Notes under the pieces: generated by a model
Told to the model about the DNA's origin: nothing
What the model saw: only the letters and a program-made list of their open reading frames with translations
Databases searched by the model: none
Assembly (NCBI GenBank): GCA_038229875.1
Contig: JBBROA010000041.1
Location: 1 to 30,004 of the forward strand
Length of the DNA stretch: 30,004 nucleotides
Origin: JALYUA01 sp038229875
Lineage (GTDB): Bacteria > Acidobacteriota > Thermoanaerobaculia > UBA5066 > Gp7-AA6
Direction: 5' to 3'
Shown: one piece after another, positions 1 to 9,306 of the stretch
Numbering within the stretch: position 1 is the stretch's first letter
How the letters are laid out: each line of letters opens with the position of its first letter
Translations under genes and position numbers: made by a program

Positions 1-50
1 CCGCGCCGACGGCTTCGTTCTCTGAAATAACGAGCCGGGCGGAAGGCGGA

Positions 51-80
51 GGAGGCATGCCCCGCATGGGGCACGCCTCC
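51..80 (-). terminator. Putative hairpin terminator downstream of the first TonB receptor
   Basis: A 30-base near-perfect dyad: GGAGGC pairs with GCCTCC and TGCCCC pairs with GGGGCA around a GCAT loop, with one A/C mismatch. It lies about 28 bases past the stop codon of the minus-strand receptor gene. No T-run follows on the minus strand, so it may be a factor-assisted terminator or 3' stabilising hairpin. Confidence 0.45.
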
Positions 81-108
81 CGGACCGTCCGGGCGAGCCG
101 AAACCTTT

Positions 109-3100
109 CTAGAAAAGCACCCGCAGCCCGACCTGGATCTGGCGCGGATCGCCCACGCCCGCCTGGACGGTGCCGTCGAAGTTGAAGATCAGGTTGGTCA
201 CCTGCGGGCGGCGCAGGTTCTTGCTGTTGAAGACGTTGAACACGTCGACGCCCGGCTCGATCGTGAGCGCGGCGATCTTGAACGCTTTGGAGATCCGCAG
301 ATCGAGAGAGTTGTACTGGTTGTCCTTCCGGCCGAGGTTGCGCCGTGTCACCGTTCCGTCCGCGTTGATCCGATCCCCGGGACCATTCGTGGGAACACCC
401 GCGGACGTGACGTCGAGAGGCTGCGCGGAGCGGTACGAGTAGCGGAAGTTGATGTCCACGCTTCCGGGGGCGTTCCAGAGGAACCAGGCGTTTAACCGGT
501 GTCGCTGGTCACGGTCGGAGTAGCCCCATTCCTTGCTGAATTCCGCGCTCGGGTCCGACGGGTCTTCGTGGATCTTCGCGTACCGGAAACTAAAGGGGTC
601 GCGCTCGTTGTCGTCGTCGGATTTGTCCTTCGAATACGTGTAATAGACCTGGAAACCGTAGTGGTTCTCGAAACGCTTGTTGAATCCGACCGTCCAACCC
701 CAGTATCGGCTCGAGGCGGTCGACTCGACCGTGGTCAGCCCGGCGATACCGTTCGTCCCCCCGGCGCCGAGACCGGTCGCAAACGGCGAGCCGAGCTCGG
801 ACGCGTTGCGATCGACGAAGCGCGTCAGGTGAACCGTCTTCGACTGGTTGTACTTGAGAATCGCCGCGATGCCCGGAAGGATCTCCCGATCGAATCCGAT
901 ACCGACTGAGGTCGTTCGGGGATTCTGGAAGTCTTTGCTGGTGACCGTCACGTCCGGATGATCCGGAATCGAGTTGAGCTGCGAGGGGGGAACGATGCCC
1001 GGATAGGCGGGAGGGAGCGGACCGCCGAAGTTCCCGAAGAAGCTGGCGCGGAAGATGGTCTGGCCGATGCTCCCGTTCGTCGACCGGCTCCCGGCGAGAA
1101 CGAGCCCCGGAATCCGGGCGTAAAAGATGCCCGCATTGGCGCGCACGACCGTCTTGCCGTCCGCGAACGGATCCCACGAGATGCCGAGACGGGGCTGCCA
1201 CATCTTCTTGTCTGACGGGATCGTGCCGTCCGAAGGAAAGGTTTGCCCCTTCGAGGTCCTGCCGATGAAGCCCGAATAGAACACCTCCGAGGGAGGCGTG
1301 ATCGGGTCCGGCTCGATCTGAGCCTCCCAGCGCAGCCCCGCGGAGATGGTGAGTGTCGGGGTCGGCTGCCACGAGTCCTGGAGAAACACCGATGGCTCCG
1401 TCTGGCGAATCGTCTGGGTTCCCGCATCGGCCGCGGTGCGCCCGCCGACCCCGGCGAACTGGAGATACAGGAGCACGGGACCGGTGATGGTCGTTCCCGC
1501 GGGGCACGCCCCCGTGGGCGACGACGATCCGTTCGAGCATTCCACGTAACGGGAATTGGCCACGTAGTTCAAGAAGCCCGCTGTCGACCCGAAAATGTAA
1601 CGGCCGTTGGCAAAGCCTACGAACGTCTGAGACGACTCGGTGCGGTTGTATTCGACGCCCGCCTTCAGGGAGTGCTGTCCGATCAGGAACGAAACGTTAT
1701 CAACCAGCTGAATCCGGGTGTCGTGGTAATCGACGGGGATGAAAAAGGGCTCCCCGAACCGGTACGACCGCACGAAGTCGAAGGCGGTATCGGGAAGCGG
1801 CCGATTCTGCCCCGCGATGCTGGGGCCCTGGTAGGCGCGCGGCCGGTCCTCCCGCGCCCACTGGCCGCGAAATTCGTTCGCGAGGTTCCCGCTCAGAGTG
1901 GAAAGAAGCGCCACGGTTCCGGAGTTGGAGTGGTCCAGCTCGTCCGCGTTCGCGGTGGCGCCCCAGGTGTCGACGTCGAAAGTCCCGTTAGCCTGATCGG
2001 CGTAGGTGTAGTTGTACCGGCCAGTGGCGAGGTTCGTGGACGAAAGCTGCCAGTCGATCTTCGCGAGAAACACGCGGGCGTCGTTGGTCCGCTCGACCGG
2101 ACGATTTTCCGCGGGACTGCCGAGCGCCGCGAGCGCGTTGACGACGGCGGGTTCGATGCGGTTCGGGTCCGTCTGCTTCGTCGTCCGGCCGCGCTGATAG
2201 TCACCCGATAAGAAGTAGAAGAGGCTGTCGCGCATGAGCGGACCCCCGAGAGTCGCGCCCGCCTGGTACTGATTCGAATCGAATTCCGGCGAGCGGCTCC
2301 CGTCGGGATTCTCGGGTCTTGCTGAGAGATTGTGGTCCTTGTAGAAAAGATGCGCGCTTCCGTGCATGTCATTGGTTCCGGACTTCGTGATGACGTTCAC
2401 GAAGCCGGCGGACGAGCGGCCGAATTCGGCGTTCGCTCCGTCGGCGACGACCACGACTTCCTTGACCGCGTCGAGGTTGAACGTGAACGCGGGCCGCTGC
2501 CCGCCGCGCTGCTCCCCGAAGAACGGGTTGTTGAAGTCGGCGCCATCGACGGAGATGTTGTTCTGGATGCCCTTCTGGCCGTTCACCGACAGCTCGTCTC
2601 CGTCCGGTCCCTGGACGGTCGTCACGCCCGGGGTGAGCTTCGTGAAGTCGAGGAAGTTGTGCCCGTTGTTGGGAAGATTTTCGATCGCCTTCTGATCGAT
2701 CCGGGTCGATCCTTCCGTGCGCGACGTCTCGACAAGCGGGGCCTCGGCGGTGACCTTCACTTCCTGCGTGACGGTCGAAAGATCCATGCGCAGCGGCAGG
2801 TTGATCGTCTGGCCGACCTCGAGAGTCAGGCCGTCCCGCACGAGGGTTCGAAAGCCGGAGAGCGTCACCGTCACGCGGTACGGCCCGAGAGGCAGGAGGA
2901 CGCCTCGAAAGCGGCCGTCGCGGTCGGTCGTGCTGATCTGCTCGAAGTTCGTCCCGACGTTCCGAAGAGCGACGCCCGCTCCCGGCAGAACTCCGCCGGA
3001 TGCGTCTGAAACCGTCCCCTGGATGACACCGGTCGTCGCCTGCGACTGGGCGAGAACGGAGATGCGAAGCGCGCCGAGGAAGAGAGCGACCAGAAACACG

Positions 3101-3120
3101 CGCAGGGACGACCTGAGCAT
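109..3120 (-). CDS. TonB-dependent receptor, Oar-like, with N-terminal carboxypeptidase regulatory-like domain
   Basis: Outer-membrane beta-barrel protein of about 1003 residues, expected to import a large or polymeric ligand using TonB energy; the ligand is unknown. Visible order: signal peptide (MLRSSLRVFLVALFLGAL..., cleavage near AQSQA, residue ~25), a CarboxypepD_reg-like domain (~30-115, with GVIQGTVSDASGG and GPYRVTV), a plug domain (~120-260, with VNGQKG, VDGADFNNPF, EFGRSSAGFVNVITKSGTN), then a long barrel ending in the aromatic C-terminus VLF typical of BAM substrates. The open frame extends 38 codons further upstream, but the ATG at 3120 is preceded by AAGGAGGTGCGC, an excellent ribosome binding site, and starts the signal peptide. 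Acidobacteriota carry many such receptors. It is divergent in type from the second receptor at 4301, which has the classical VEVLRGPQGTLFG plug motif. Confidence 0.93.
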   Translation of the reverse strand: MLRSSLRVFLVALFLGALRISVLAQSQATTGVIQGTVSDASGGVLPGAGVALRNVGTNFEQISTTDRDGRFRGVLLPLGPYRVTVTLSGFRTLVRDGLTLEVGQTINLPLRMDLSTVTQEVKVTAEAPLVETSRTEGSTRIDQKAIENLPNNGHNFLDFTKLTPGVTTVQGPDGDELSVNGQKGIQNNISVDGADFNNPFFGEQRGGQRPAFTFNLDAVKEVVVVADGANAEFGRSSAGFVNVITKSGTNDMHGSAHLFYKDHNLSARPENPDGSRSPEFDSNQYQAGATLGGPLMRDSLFYFLSGDYQRGRTTKQTDPNRIEPAVVNALAALGSPAENRPVERTNDARVFLAKIDWQLSSTNLATGRYNYTYADQANGTFDVDTWGATANADELDHSNSGTVALLSTLSGNLANEFRGQWAREDRPRAYQGPSIAGQNRPLPDTAFDFVRSYRFGEPFFIPVDYHDTRIQLVDNVSFLIGQHSLKAGVEYNRTESSQTFVGFANGRYIFGSTAGFLNYVANSRYVECSNGSSSPTGACPAGTTITGPVLLYLQFAGVGGRTAADAGTQTIRQTEPSVFLQDSWQPTPTLTISAGLRWEAQIEPDPITPPSEVFYSGFIGRTSKGQTFPSDGTIPSDKKMWQPRLGISWDPFADGKTVVRANAGIFYARIPGLVLAGSRSTNGSIGQTIFRASFFGNFGGPLPPAYPGIVPPSQLNSIPDHPDVTVTSKDFQNPRTTSVGIGFDREILPGIAAILKYNQSKTVHLTRFVDRNASELGSPFATGLGAGGTNGIAGLTTVESTASSRYWGWTVGFNKRFENHYGFQVYYTYSKDKSDDDNERDPFSFRYAKIHEDPSDPSAEFSKEWGYSDRDQRHRLNAWFLWNAPGSVDINFRYSYRSAQPLDVTSAGVPTNGPGDRINADGTVTRRNLGRKDNQYNSLDLRISKAFKIAALTIEPGVDVFNVFNSKNLRRPQVTNLIFNFDGTVQAGVGDPRQIQVGLRVLF

Positions 3121-3288
3121 GCGCACCTCCTTGATTGCAGCACTCGAATTCGAAACTGAAGGACCTATCCTGCCGCCGGCTTCTCGCGAGGTCAACTGAA
3201 AAGTCGCGCGCCGCGGGACGCCCCGGACGTTCAATCCGTGTGAAGAGACGCTCGACCGCAGGTTCGCCGACGCCTTGGCGAACGGCTT

Positions 3289-4125
3289 CTAAACGAGAAC
3301 CGAGCGCGCGAGAAGGAGCGGCTCCGCCAGCCGAGTCTCGCCGGAGGTTCGAAGAGTCCGGCGCGCGTTTTCTACCGGAAGCGCGTTGTAGAACAGGCGC
3401 CAGATCTCGTCGCGCGACGCTTTCACGGCGGCAGCGGGCCGCTCCGCCGCTCCCCGGAAGAGACGCCACCCGTCGGGAGAGCGGACGAGCGACCAGGCCA
3501 GAGGGAATTCGCCTTCGACCTCGAGGGTGACCGCCGTCCCGTCGGCGGCGTCCACGTTCGCATACGAGCGAGGAAGCGCGCGAACCGAAATGTCGAGCAG
3601 CGGCTCAAGCCAGCGGCGCTCGAGAAGTCCCGGCGTGCCGACCGCGTCGCGGATCTGCATCTGATGATGCCAGCGCTCCGTGTACTCGCGGCCGATGTCC
3701 ATCCAGTTCGCAGAAACACTCTCGCCGGCCCAGTCCACCGCGAAGAGGGACTCGCCGTCAGGAGGAAGCGACGCGACGAAGGCGCTCATCTTCGGGCCCG
3801 AGACTTCGAGCAGCTCGATCAACAGGCGGGGACTCAGCCGCCGGGCGTATTCGACGCCACTGGCATTCAGCGAGTTGACCAGCCGGACGACGGCTTCGAG
3901 GCCCGAGGGGCTTTGTCCGCCGGAGAGCGCTAGCCCGTCGCGGCAGGCGGAAAGCTTCCGGAGGTCTCCGTCGAGAAGGTGTGCCGCGACGTCCCGCACG
4001 CGCCAGCGGGGAGCGACGGTCGGCTGCTCCCAGCCGGACTCGTCCAGCCCGTGCAAGAGCCCGATCAGCTCCGCATGGAGAGCGGGAAAGAGCGGCGCGG
4101 TCTCGATGGGCGTGACGGGATGCAT
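3289..4125 (-). CDS. DinB / maleylpyruvate isomerase-like (MDMPI family) protein
   Basis: Soluble protein of about 278 residues. The N-terminal half has the MDMPI/DinB four-helix-bundle pattern: W-x-x-PT, WRVRDVAAHLLDGDL (metal-ligand His in AAHLL) and a later EYTERWHHQMQIRDAVG segment supplying Glu and His ligands. Family members are metal- and thiol-dependent isomerases or transferases (mycothiol in Actinobacteria); the substrate here cannot be inferred and mycothiol itself is not expected in this kind of host. A GTG at 4158 extends the frame by 11 residues, but its GGAGG sits almost against the start; the ATG at 4125 has only a weak site, so the start is uncertain. It lies back to back with the TonB receptor starting at 4301, sharing a ~175-base upstream region. 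Confidence 0.75.
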   Translation of the reverse strand: MHPVTPIETAPLFPALHAELIGLLHGLDESGWEQPTVAPRWRVRDVAAHLLDGDLRKLSACRDGLALSGGQSPSGLEAVVRLVNSLNASGVEYARRLSPRLLIELLEVSGPKMSAFVASLPPDGESLFAVDWAGESVSANWMDIGREYTERWHHQMQIRDAVGTPGLLERRWLEPLLDISVRALPRSYANVDAADGTAVTLEVEGEFPLAWSLVRSPDGWRLFRGAAERPAAAVKASRDEIWRLFYNALPVENARRTLRTSGETRLAEPLLLARSVLV

Positions 4126-4213
4126 GCCGGAAGATAGCCCGGGAGAGCCGTAATGCACCCCTCCGACTCGATGTGCGTCCGGTAAGGAATGCGACGCGGG
4201 GTACGAAGTAACG

Positions 4214-4250
4214 TTGACAAACTCCCGGTGTGGTCGTAAACACCTGTCAA
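4214..4250 (+). promoter_or_regulatory. Candidate promoter with overlapping dyad upstream of the second TonB receptor
   Basis: A consensus -35 TTGACA (4214-4219) is followed after 17 bases by TAAACA (4237-4242), a weak -10. The same stretch contains two nested inverted repeats: TTGACA with TGTCAA (4245-4250), and GGTGT (4227-4231) with ACACC (4240-4244). The dyad overlaps the promoter, as an operator would, or could fold in the mRNA leader. The receptor ATG lies about 50 bases downstream. Confidence 0.4.
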
Positions 4251-4300
4251 AGCGGGTTCACCCCGGACACGGGATCGTCCAATTGACAGAGGAGGCCTCC

Positions 4301-6952
4301 ATGCCACACCGCCGGTTCGCGATCGCTCTGGTCTGCGTCGCGCTGATCGTTTTCTCTTCCGCACCGGGCTTTGCCCAGTCGCCCGGCGGGCGAATGACCG
4401 GCATGGTGCGGGTCGCCAACGGCGCGCCGGTCGGCGGCGCCACCGTGACGGTGACGAACCAGGACACCGGCGCCACGCGCGTCGTCCGATCCTCCTCGAA
4501 CGGGTCCTACGAGATCGCGGATCTGCCGCCGGGGGTCTACACGGTCTCGGTCGACGTGCAGGGCTTTCGCCGGGCGGTCCAGAAAGACCGGCGGCTCGAC
4601 GCGGGGGTCATGGTCACGGTCGATCTCTCCCTCGACGTGAAGATCGCCGAGGAAGTCACGGTCACCGCCATGAAGCGCGAGGAGACGATCCTGAACACGC
4701 CTGTTTCCGTCGCGGCGCCGACCGGAGAGGTCCTGCGCGAGCGCGGCGTCGACAATCTCGAAGGAGTCGCCGCGAACGTCGCGGGCTTCGCCGTTCAGAA
4801 CCTCGGCCCAGGCCAGAACCAGGTCTCGATGCGCGGCGTTTCCTCGGGCCAGATCGCGCGGGACCAGCCGGGCGTCAAGGAGGGCGTCGGCGCGTACCTG
4901 GACGAATCGGTGATCTCGCTCTCCCTCTTCACTCCGGACATCGATCTCTTCGACATGAACCGGGTCGAGGTGCTTCGAGGGCCGCAGGGGACCCTCTTCG
5001 GCTCCGGCTCGGAGTCGGGCACGGTGCGGTACATCACGAACCAGCCCGAGCTCGGCGTCACGCGGTACTTCGGAGAGCTCGCCGGAAACACGATTGCGGG
5101 AGGGAACCAGGGCGGCAACGCGAAGTTCGGTATCAACGCCCCTCTCGGGAGCATCGCGGCCCTGCGCATCGTGGGGTATTACGACCGGTTTGCCGGCTAT
5201 ACGGACGCGGTGCAGCCGAACCTGAGCGTCGACAAGAACGTCAACACCGGCGATCGCACGGGCCTTCGGGCGACCCTCGAGATCGCTCCGGACGACCGCC
5301 TGACGATCATTCCCCGGGTCGTCTACCAGAAGGTCAAGATGGACGGCTGGAACCGGCAGGACGCGTACAACATCCTCGCGAACCCGTTCACAACGACGCG
5401 GCCGCCGGTCAGGCTCGGCGAGCGCCAGATCTTCACCCAGATCGACGAGCCCTTCAACGACAAGTTCTTTCTCGGCGACGTGAACGTCAAGTACAACTTC
5501 GGCGACGTCACGCTGACCTCCATCACCTCCTACACGCATCGCGACATCGATGTGGTCCGCGACGCGGGCGCTCTCACGTCGAGCATCACCGGCGGCAGCT
5601 TCGGTTTGCCCGCGAGCGTTTACAACCTGAATTCGCCGCTCGACGACGCGACCAAATCGAACGCCTTGACGCAGGAGCTGCGCCTGTCCGGCGGAAAGGC
5701 CGACAGCCGATTCAACTGGGTCGTCGGCGGTTTCTACGGAAACTCGAGGCGCGTCTATAGCCAGCAACTCCACGTGGCCGGATACGAGGCGTTGGAGCCC
5801 AGCGGATCGTTCCGCAATACGCGGACCGTAGCGCCGCCTGACGTCTTGTTTTTTTCGGATCTCTCCTACAAGCTCGACCAGTTCGCGCTCTTCGGCGAAG
5901 GCACGCTGGCAGTGACGGAAAAGTTCAGCGTGACCGCGGGCCTGCGCTACTACCACTTCTCAGAGGACAAGAAACAGATCTTCGACGGCCTCTTCGGCGC
6001 GGACGGGCAAGGGCGGCCGCAGTCTCAGCCCGGCTCGACCAAGGCGGACGGAGTCGCGCCGCGGTTCATCGCGTCGTACAAGGTCACCGACTCTACGAAC
6101 CTGAATGCCCAGGTCTCGAAGGGCTTCCGGCTCGGCGGCGTCAACGACCCGCTGAACGTCAATCTCTGTACCGCCCAGGACCGCATTACATTCGGCGGCC
6201 GGGAAAACTGGAAGGACGAAAAGGCCTGGAACTACGAGATTGGCTCGAAGTCGCGGCTCTTCGGCGGCCGGGGCTCGTTCAACGCTTCGCTGTTCTACGT
6301 GGACATCAACGACCTGCAGGCCACCGTGACCGCCGGGTCGTGTTCTTCCCGCGTCATCTTCAACGTGCCGAAGGCCCGCAGCATGGGAGGCGAGCTCGAG
6401 TTCGCGGCCGCGGTCACCGACCACTTCGACTTCTCCGTTTCGGGCAGCTACAACGACGCGACGCTCCGATCCACCCTGACCTCCACGGCCCCTAACGGCG
6501 CGGTCAGCGTCGTTTCCGGGATCCAGAGCGGGAAACGTCTGCCGAGCGTCCCGAAGTTCCAGGCGGCACTGGCGGCGACGTACGTTCAGCCGATCACGCC
6601 GGAGTTCAGCGGGTATTTTTCTACCACTTACAACCATGTCGGCTCGCGCTTCACGCAGGTCGGAGATGACCTGCTCGGCACGCTCAATCTGAACTCCTTC
6701 GGAGCGAACGCGATCGGCGGCCCGCTGACCGCGAGCACGTTTACCTACAACCCGGAGCTTCCGGCCTACGACCTCCTCAACCTGCGCCTCGGCGTCCGGC
6801 ACGCCAACTGGGACGTCGCCCTCTATTGCAACAACGTCACGAACGAGTTCGCGCGTCTGGCCCTGGACCAGGAGCGCGGAACTCGCGCCCGGATCGGCTA
6901 CCTGACCAACCAGCCGCGCACGATCGGGATCACGACCCGCATAGATTTTTAA
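4301..6952 (+). CDS. TonB-dependent receptor with carboxypeptidase regulatory-like N-terminal domain
   Basis: Outer-membrane receptor of 883 residues. Order: signal peptide (MPHRRFAIALVCVALIVF..., cleavage near GFAQS), a CarboxypepD_reg-like domain (~27-115, with NGSYEIADLPPGVYTVSV), a plug domain (~125-250) with the classical siderophore-receptor signature VEVLRGPQGTLFG, and a 22-strand-type barrel ending RTIGITTRIDF with a terminal Phe. The plug and barrel resemble the iron-complex receptor branch more than the Oar branch seen at 109-3120; the substrate is not predictable. The ATG at 4301 follows AGAGGAGGCCTCC and begins the signal peptide; the longer frame from a TTG at 4214 would begin inside the candidate -35 box and is unlikely to be translated. 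No TonB/ExbB or substrate-processing enzyme sits beside it. Confidence 0.93.
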   Translation: MPHRRFAIALVCVALIVFSSAPGFAQSPGGRMTGMVRVANGAPVGGATVTVTNQDTGATRVVRSSSNGSYEIADLPPGVYTVSVDVQGFRRAVQKDRRLDAGVMVTVDLSLDVKIAEEVTVTAMKREETILNTPVSVAAPTGEVLRERGVDNLEGVAANVAGFAVQNLGPGQNQVSMRGVSSGQIARDQPGVKEGVGAYLDESVISLSLFTPDIDLFDMNRVEVLRGPQGTLFGSGSESGTVRYITNQPELGVTRYFGELAGNTIAGGNQGGNAKFGINAPLGSIAALRIVGYYDRFAGYTDAVQPNLSVDKNVNTGDRTGLRATLEIAPDDRLTIIPRVVYQKVKMDGWNRQDAYNILANPFTTTRPPVRLGERQIFTQIDEPFNDKFFLGDVNVKYNFGDVTLTSITSYTHRDIDVVRDAGALTSSITGGSFGLPASVYNLNSPLDDATKSNALTQELRLSGGKADSRFNWVVGGFYGNSRRVYSQQLHVAGYEALEPSGSFRNTRTVAPPDVLFFSDLSYKLDQFALFGEGTLAVTEKFSVTAGLRYYHFSEDKKQIFDGLFGADGQGRPQSQPGSTKADGVAPRFIASYKVTDSTNLNAQVSKGFRLGGVNDPLNVNLCTAQDRITFGGRENWKDEKAWNYEIGSKSRLFGGRGSFNASLFYVDINDLQATVTAGSCSSRVIFNVPKARSMGGELEFAAAVTDHFDFSVSGSYNDATLRSTLTSTAPNGAVSVVSGIQSGKRLPSVPKFQAALAATYVQPITPEFSGYFSTTYNHVGSRFTQVGDDLLGTLNLNSFGANAIGGPLTASTFTYNPELPAYDLLNLRLGVRHANWDVALYCNNVTNEFARLALDQERGTRARIGYLTNQPRTIGITTRIDF

Positions 6953-6995
6953 GGCCCTGGTTACCGCTCCACCAAGCCAGTTACCGCTCGACGAA

Positions 6996-7050
6996 GCGCA
7001 GCTCCGCTCCCTCTCCCCGCGTGCCGGGGGAGAGGGCCGGGGTGAGGGGC
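6996..7050 (+). repeat. REP-like palindromic repeat, copy 1 (full length)
   Basis: Contains GCGCAGCTCCGCT, the stem CCCTCTCCCC / GGGGAGAGGG, and the one-sided arm CCGGGGTGAGGGGC. It lies just after the receptor stop codon and could end transcription from it. Same family as the copies at 7100, 12984, 13022, 13573, 13695, 17643, 19465 and 28041. Confidence 0.75.
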
Positions 7051-7099
7051 GGAACATGAAGCTTGATAGGGTTCGATGCGCCAGCGAGATGCCCCCTGA

Positions 7100-7126
7100 C
7101 CCTCTCCCCGCGCGCCGGTGAGAGGG
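7100..7126 (+). repeat. REP-like palindromic repeat, copy 2 (core only)
   Basis: Core stem CCCTCTCCCC with a GTGAGAGGG right half (one imperfect position), without the long GGGGTGAGGGG arm. It lies about 50 bases after copy 1 and before the probable start of the GT39 gene. Confidence 0.65.
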
Positions 7127-7164
7127 CGAAGCGCTCGACGCTCACCCTGTCAGAATGCGCCGGC

Positions 7165-8739
7165 GTGACTGAGACCACGACGCGCTCGCCGGCCGGAGAG
7201 GCCAGTTGGGAGATCTCCCCTGTCAATCTCCGCCTCATGCTCGCTCTCGCCGCGGCAAAGCTCGCCCTCCACCTCGCGACGGCGAACCGGTACGGCTACT
7301 TCCGCGACGAGCTCTACTTCCTCGACCTCGGCCGCCACCTCGACTGGGGTTACGTCGACTGCTCCCCTCTCGTCGCGGTGTACGCGAAGATCGCCCTTCT
7401 TTTCGGCGGCTCCCTCTTCGCGCTTCGCGCGATTGCCGGGGTGGCCGGCGCCGCGGTCGTCGCCGTCACTGTGGTGCTCGCCCGAGAGCTCGGCGGGCGC
7501 CGGTACGCGCAACTCCTCGCCGGACTCTGCGTTCTCCTCGCGCCGATCTATCTCGGCGAAGCGAGCCTGATGACGATGAACGTCTTCGAGCCGCTCTTCT
7601 GGATGGGATGCGTCTGGGCGCTCCTCCGCATCATCCGCACGGGCGACTCGCGCTACTGGATCGCGTTCGGGATCTTCGCCGGCCTGGGGCTCGAGAACAA
7701 GCACTCGACGCTCTTCTTCGGCGCCGCGGTCGTGATCGGCCTCCTGCTCTCCCGCGACCGGCGGGAGCTCGCGCGGCCCTGGGTCTGGATCGGCGGGGCG
7801 ATCGCGCTTCTTCTGTTTCTCCCGAACATCCTCTGGCAGGTCCGCCATGGCTTTCCGACACTCGAGGACCTGCAGAACGTCAAGCGTTCCGGGAAGAACG
7901 TCGTGCTCTCCCCCGTCGAATTCGTGAAGCAGCAGATCGAGTTCCTGCATCCCCTTCTCGCGCCGATCTGGATTGCCGGCCTCGTCTCCCTGCTCGCGGG
8001 CCGGCGGTCCCGGGCACGCGCGATCGGTTGGACCTACGTGGCTCTCCTCGCGCTCATGATCGGCGCGAAGGCGAAGAACTACTACCTCGCGCCGATCTAC
8101 CCGGTGCTCTTCGCCGCGGGAGCGGTCGCGATCGAAGACTGGCTCGATCGCCGGCGGTGGAGCGCGGGGCGGCTCTGGCCGAAAGCGGCGATCGCCGTGC
8201 TGGTCGTCGTCGTAACCGTTCCGTTCATCCCGGCTGTGCTTCCGTTCTTCTCTCCTGAAAAGATGCTCGCGTATCAGCGCAGGCTCGGCGTCGCGCCGCA
8301 GAAGACGGAGATTCGCCACGACGGGCCTCTCGAGCAGCGCCTCGGGGACCAGTTCGGCTGGCCGGAGCTCGTCTCGGACGTCACGCGCATTTACCGCTCG
8401 CTTCCGCCGGACGAGCGCGCGAGAACCGGGATCTTCGCCAGCAACTATGGAGAGGCCGGCGCGTTGAACCTCTACGGCCCCGCACTCGGGCTCCCCGCGC
8501 CGATCTGCGCTCATCAGAACCACTACTTCTGGGGACCGCCGAAGAACGAGCCGGAGAACCTCATCTGGCTGCAGTGGAGCCGCAAGAGCGTGGAGGATCA
8601 CTGCCGTTCCGTCGAGCAGGTGGGCGCGCATTTCCACCCGTGGGGCATGGCCGAAGAAAACAAGCCGATCTTTCTCTGCCGGGGCCTGAAGCACACGATC
8701 GCGGAGTCCTGGACTCCCGATTTCAAACATTGGAATTAG
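7165..8739 (+). CDS. Glycosyltransferase family 39 (ArnT/PMT-like) integral membrane protein
   Basis: Polytopic inner-membrane protein of about 524 residues that should transfer a sugar from a polyprenyl-phosphate donor to a periplasmic acceptor. The first loop after TM1 carries YFRDELYFLDLGRHLDWGYVD, the acidic loop typical of GT39 enzymes, followed by about ten hydrophobic helices (clusters such as AGVAGAAVVAVTVVLA and AIALLLFLPNILW) and a C-terminal periplasmic region of ~150 residues. The longest open frame begins at 7063, but that extension would be translated through a REP-like palindrome, so I place the start at the GTG 7165; an ATG at 7237 immediately before TM1 is the alternative. 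Neither has a clear Shine-Dalgarno site. Acceptor unknown; no lipid A or O-antigen genes adjoin. Confidence 0.85.
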   Translation: MTETTTRSPAGEASWEISPVNLRLMLALAAAKLALHLATANRYGYFRDELYFLDLGRHLDWGYVDCSPLVAVYAKIALLFGGSLFALRAIAGVAGAAVVAVTVVLARELGGRRYAQLLAGLCVLLAPIYLGEASLMTMNVFEPLFWMGCVWALLRIIRTGDSRYWIAFGIFAGLGLENKHSTLFFGAAVVIGLLLSRDRRELARPWVWIGGAIALLLFLPNILWQVRHGFPTLEDLQNVKRSGKNVVLSPVEFVKQQIEFLHPLLAPIWIAGLVSLLAGRRSRARAIGWTYVALLALMIGAKAKNYYLAPIYPVLFAAGAVAIEDWLDRRRWSAGRLWPKAAIAVLVVVVTVPFIPAVLPFFSPEKMLAYQRRLGVAPQKTEIRHDGPLEQRLGDQFGWPELVSDVTRIYRSLPPDERARTGIFASNYGEAGALNLYGPALGLPAPICAHQNHYFWGPPKNEPENLIWLQWSRKSVEDHCRSVEQVGAHFHPWGMAEENKPIFLCRGLKHTIAESWTPDFKHWN

Positions 8740-8784
8740 GAGCGAGCCTGGCGGGCCCGTCCGGGCGCGGGTCGAATCAGTCGA

Positions 8785-9174
8785 TCAGTCCCCGCCCTTC
8801 CCCTTCTGCGCTTCGAGGTGGAACTTGTGCAGGCCGCGGTGAATGACCGGGGCCAGAACCAGGCCGACGATCGAGATTAAGGTCAGGCCGCTGTAGAGCG
8901 CGTAGAGCCCGGCGAAGATCTTCGCGCCGGTGGTCTTCAGGTCGCCGACCGGCCCCATCCCCGAGAGGATCATCGAGGCGTTCAAGAACGCGTCCGGCCA
9001 CTCCTGGCCGGCGATGTACCGGTAACCGAGCATTCCGCCCGCGAGGGAAACCGTAATCAACCCGAGACCGAGCGCGAGGGCCCAGATCATGCGCTCCCGG
9101 AAGGCCGGCCACGGGAGGAGCGGATGAGATTGGTGCTCGAACCCGAACGGGGCTTTCTTCGAGCGCGGCGGCAT
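8785..9174 (-). CDS. Small two-helix membrane protein, ion-channel-like
   Basis: A 129-residue inner-membrane protein with TM segments at about 29-50 and 86-110. Between them is a re-entrant-looking stretch, DAFLNASMILSGMGPVGD. The layout TM-loop-TM resembles half of a two-pore channel and related proteins are often labelled so, but no TxGYG-type potassium filter is visible, so transport activity is not established. The open frame runs far upstream (to 9915) over the antisense of the cytochrome gene; the ATG at 9174, ahead of a basic N-terminus MPPRSKKAP, is the sensible start. It is convergent with the GT39 gene (45-base gap) and divergent from the cytochrome gene. Confidence 0.7.
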   Translation of the reverse strand: MPPRSKKAPFGFEHQSHPLLPWPAFRERMIWALALGLGLITVSLAGGMLGYRYIAGQEWPDAFLNASMILSGMGPVGDLKTTGAKIFAGLYALYSGLTLISIVGLVLAPVIHRGLHKFHLEAQKGKGGD

Positions 9175-9306
9175 TCCGACCAGTCTAGACGGAACCTTGC
9201 ACGAGCCGCGAGGCGGAAGATCTTTTCCACGACGAGAGCGGCGCGGACCCAGGAGTACGACGGGCCACCGGGGACGCTTAGAATCGCACCACTCCAGGAG
9301 GTCAGA

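Noticed and set aside
4247..5956. 569-codon antisense frame under the second TonB receptor
   Set aside because: Typical GC-rich shadow (Arg/Val/Asp rich) of a clearly coding frame on the other strand.
7063..7164. N-terminal extension of the GT39 reading frame (34 codons)
   Set aside because: It would translate straight through REP-like copy 2 and has no ribosome binding site; the predicted first helix begins much later.
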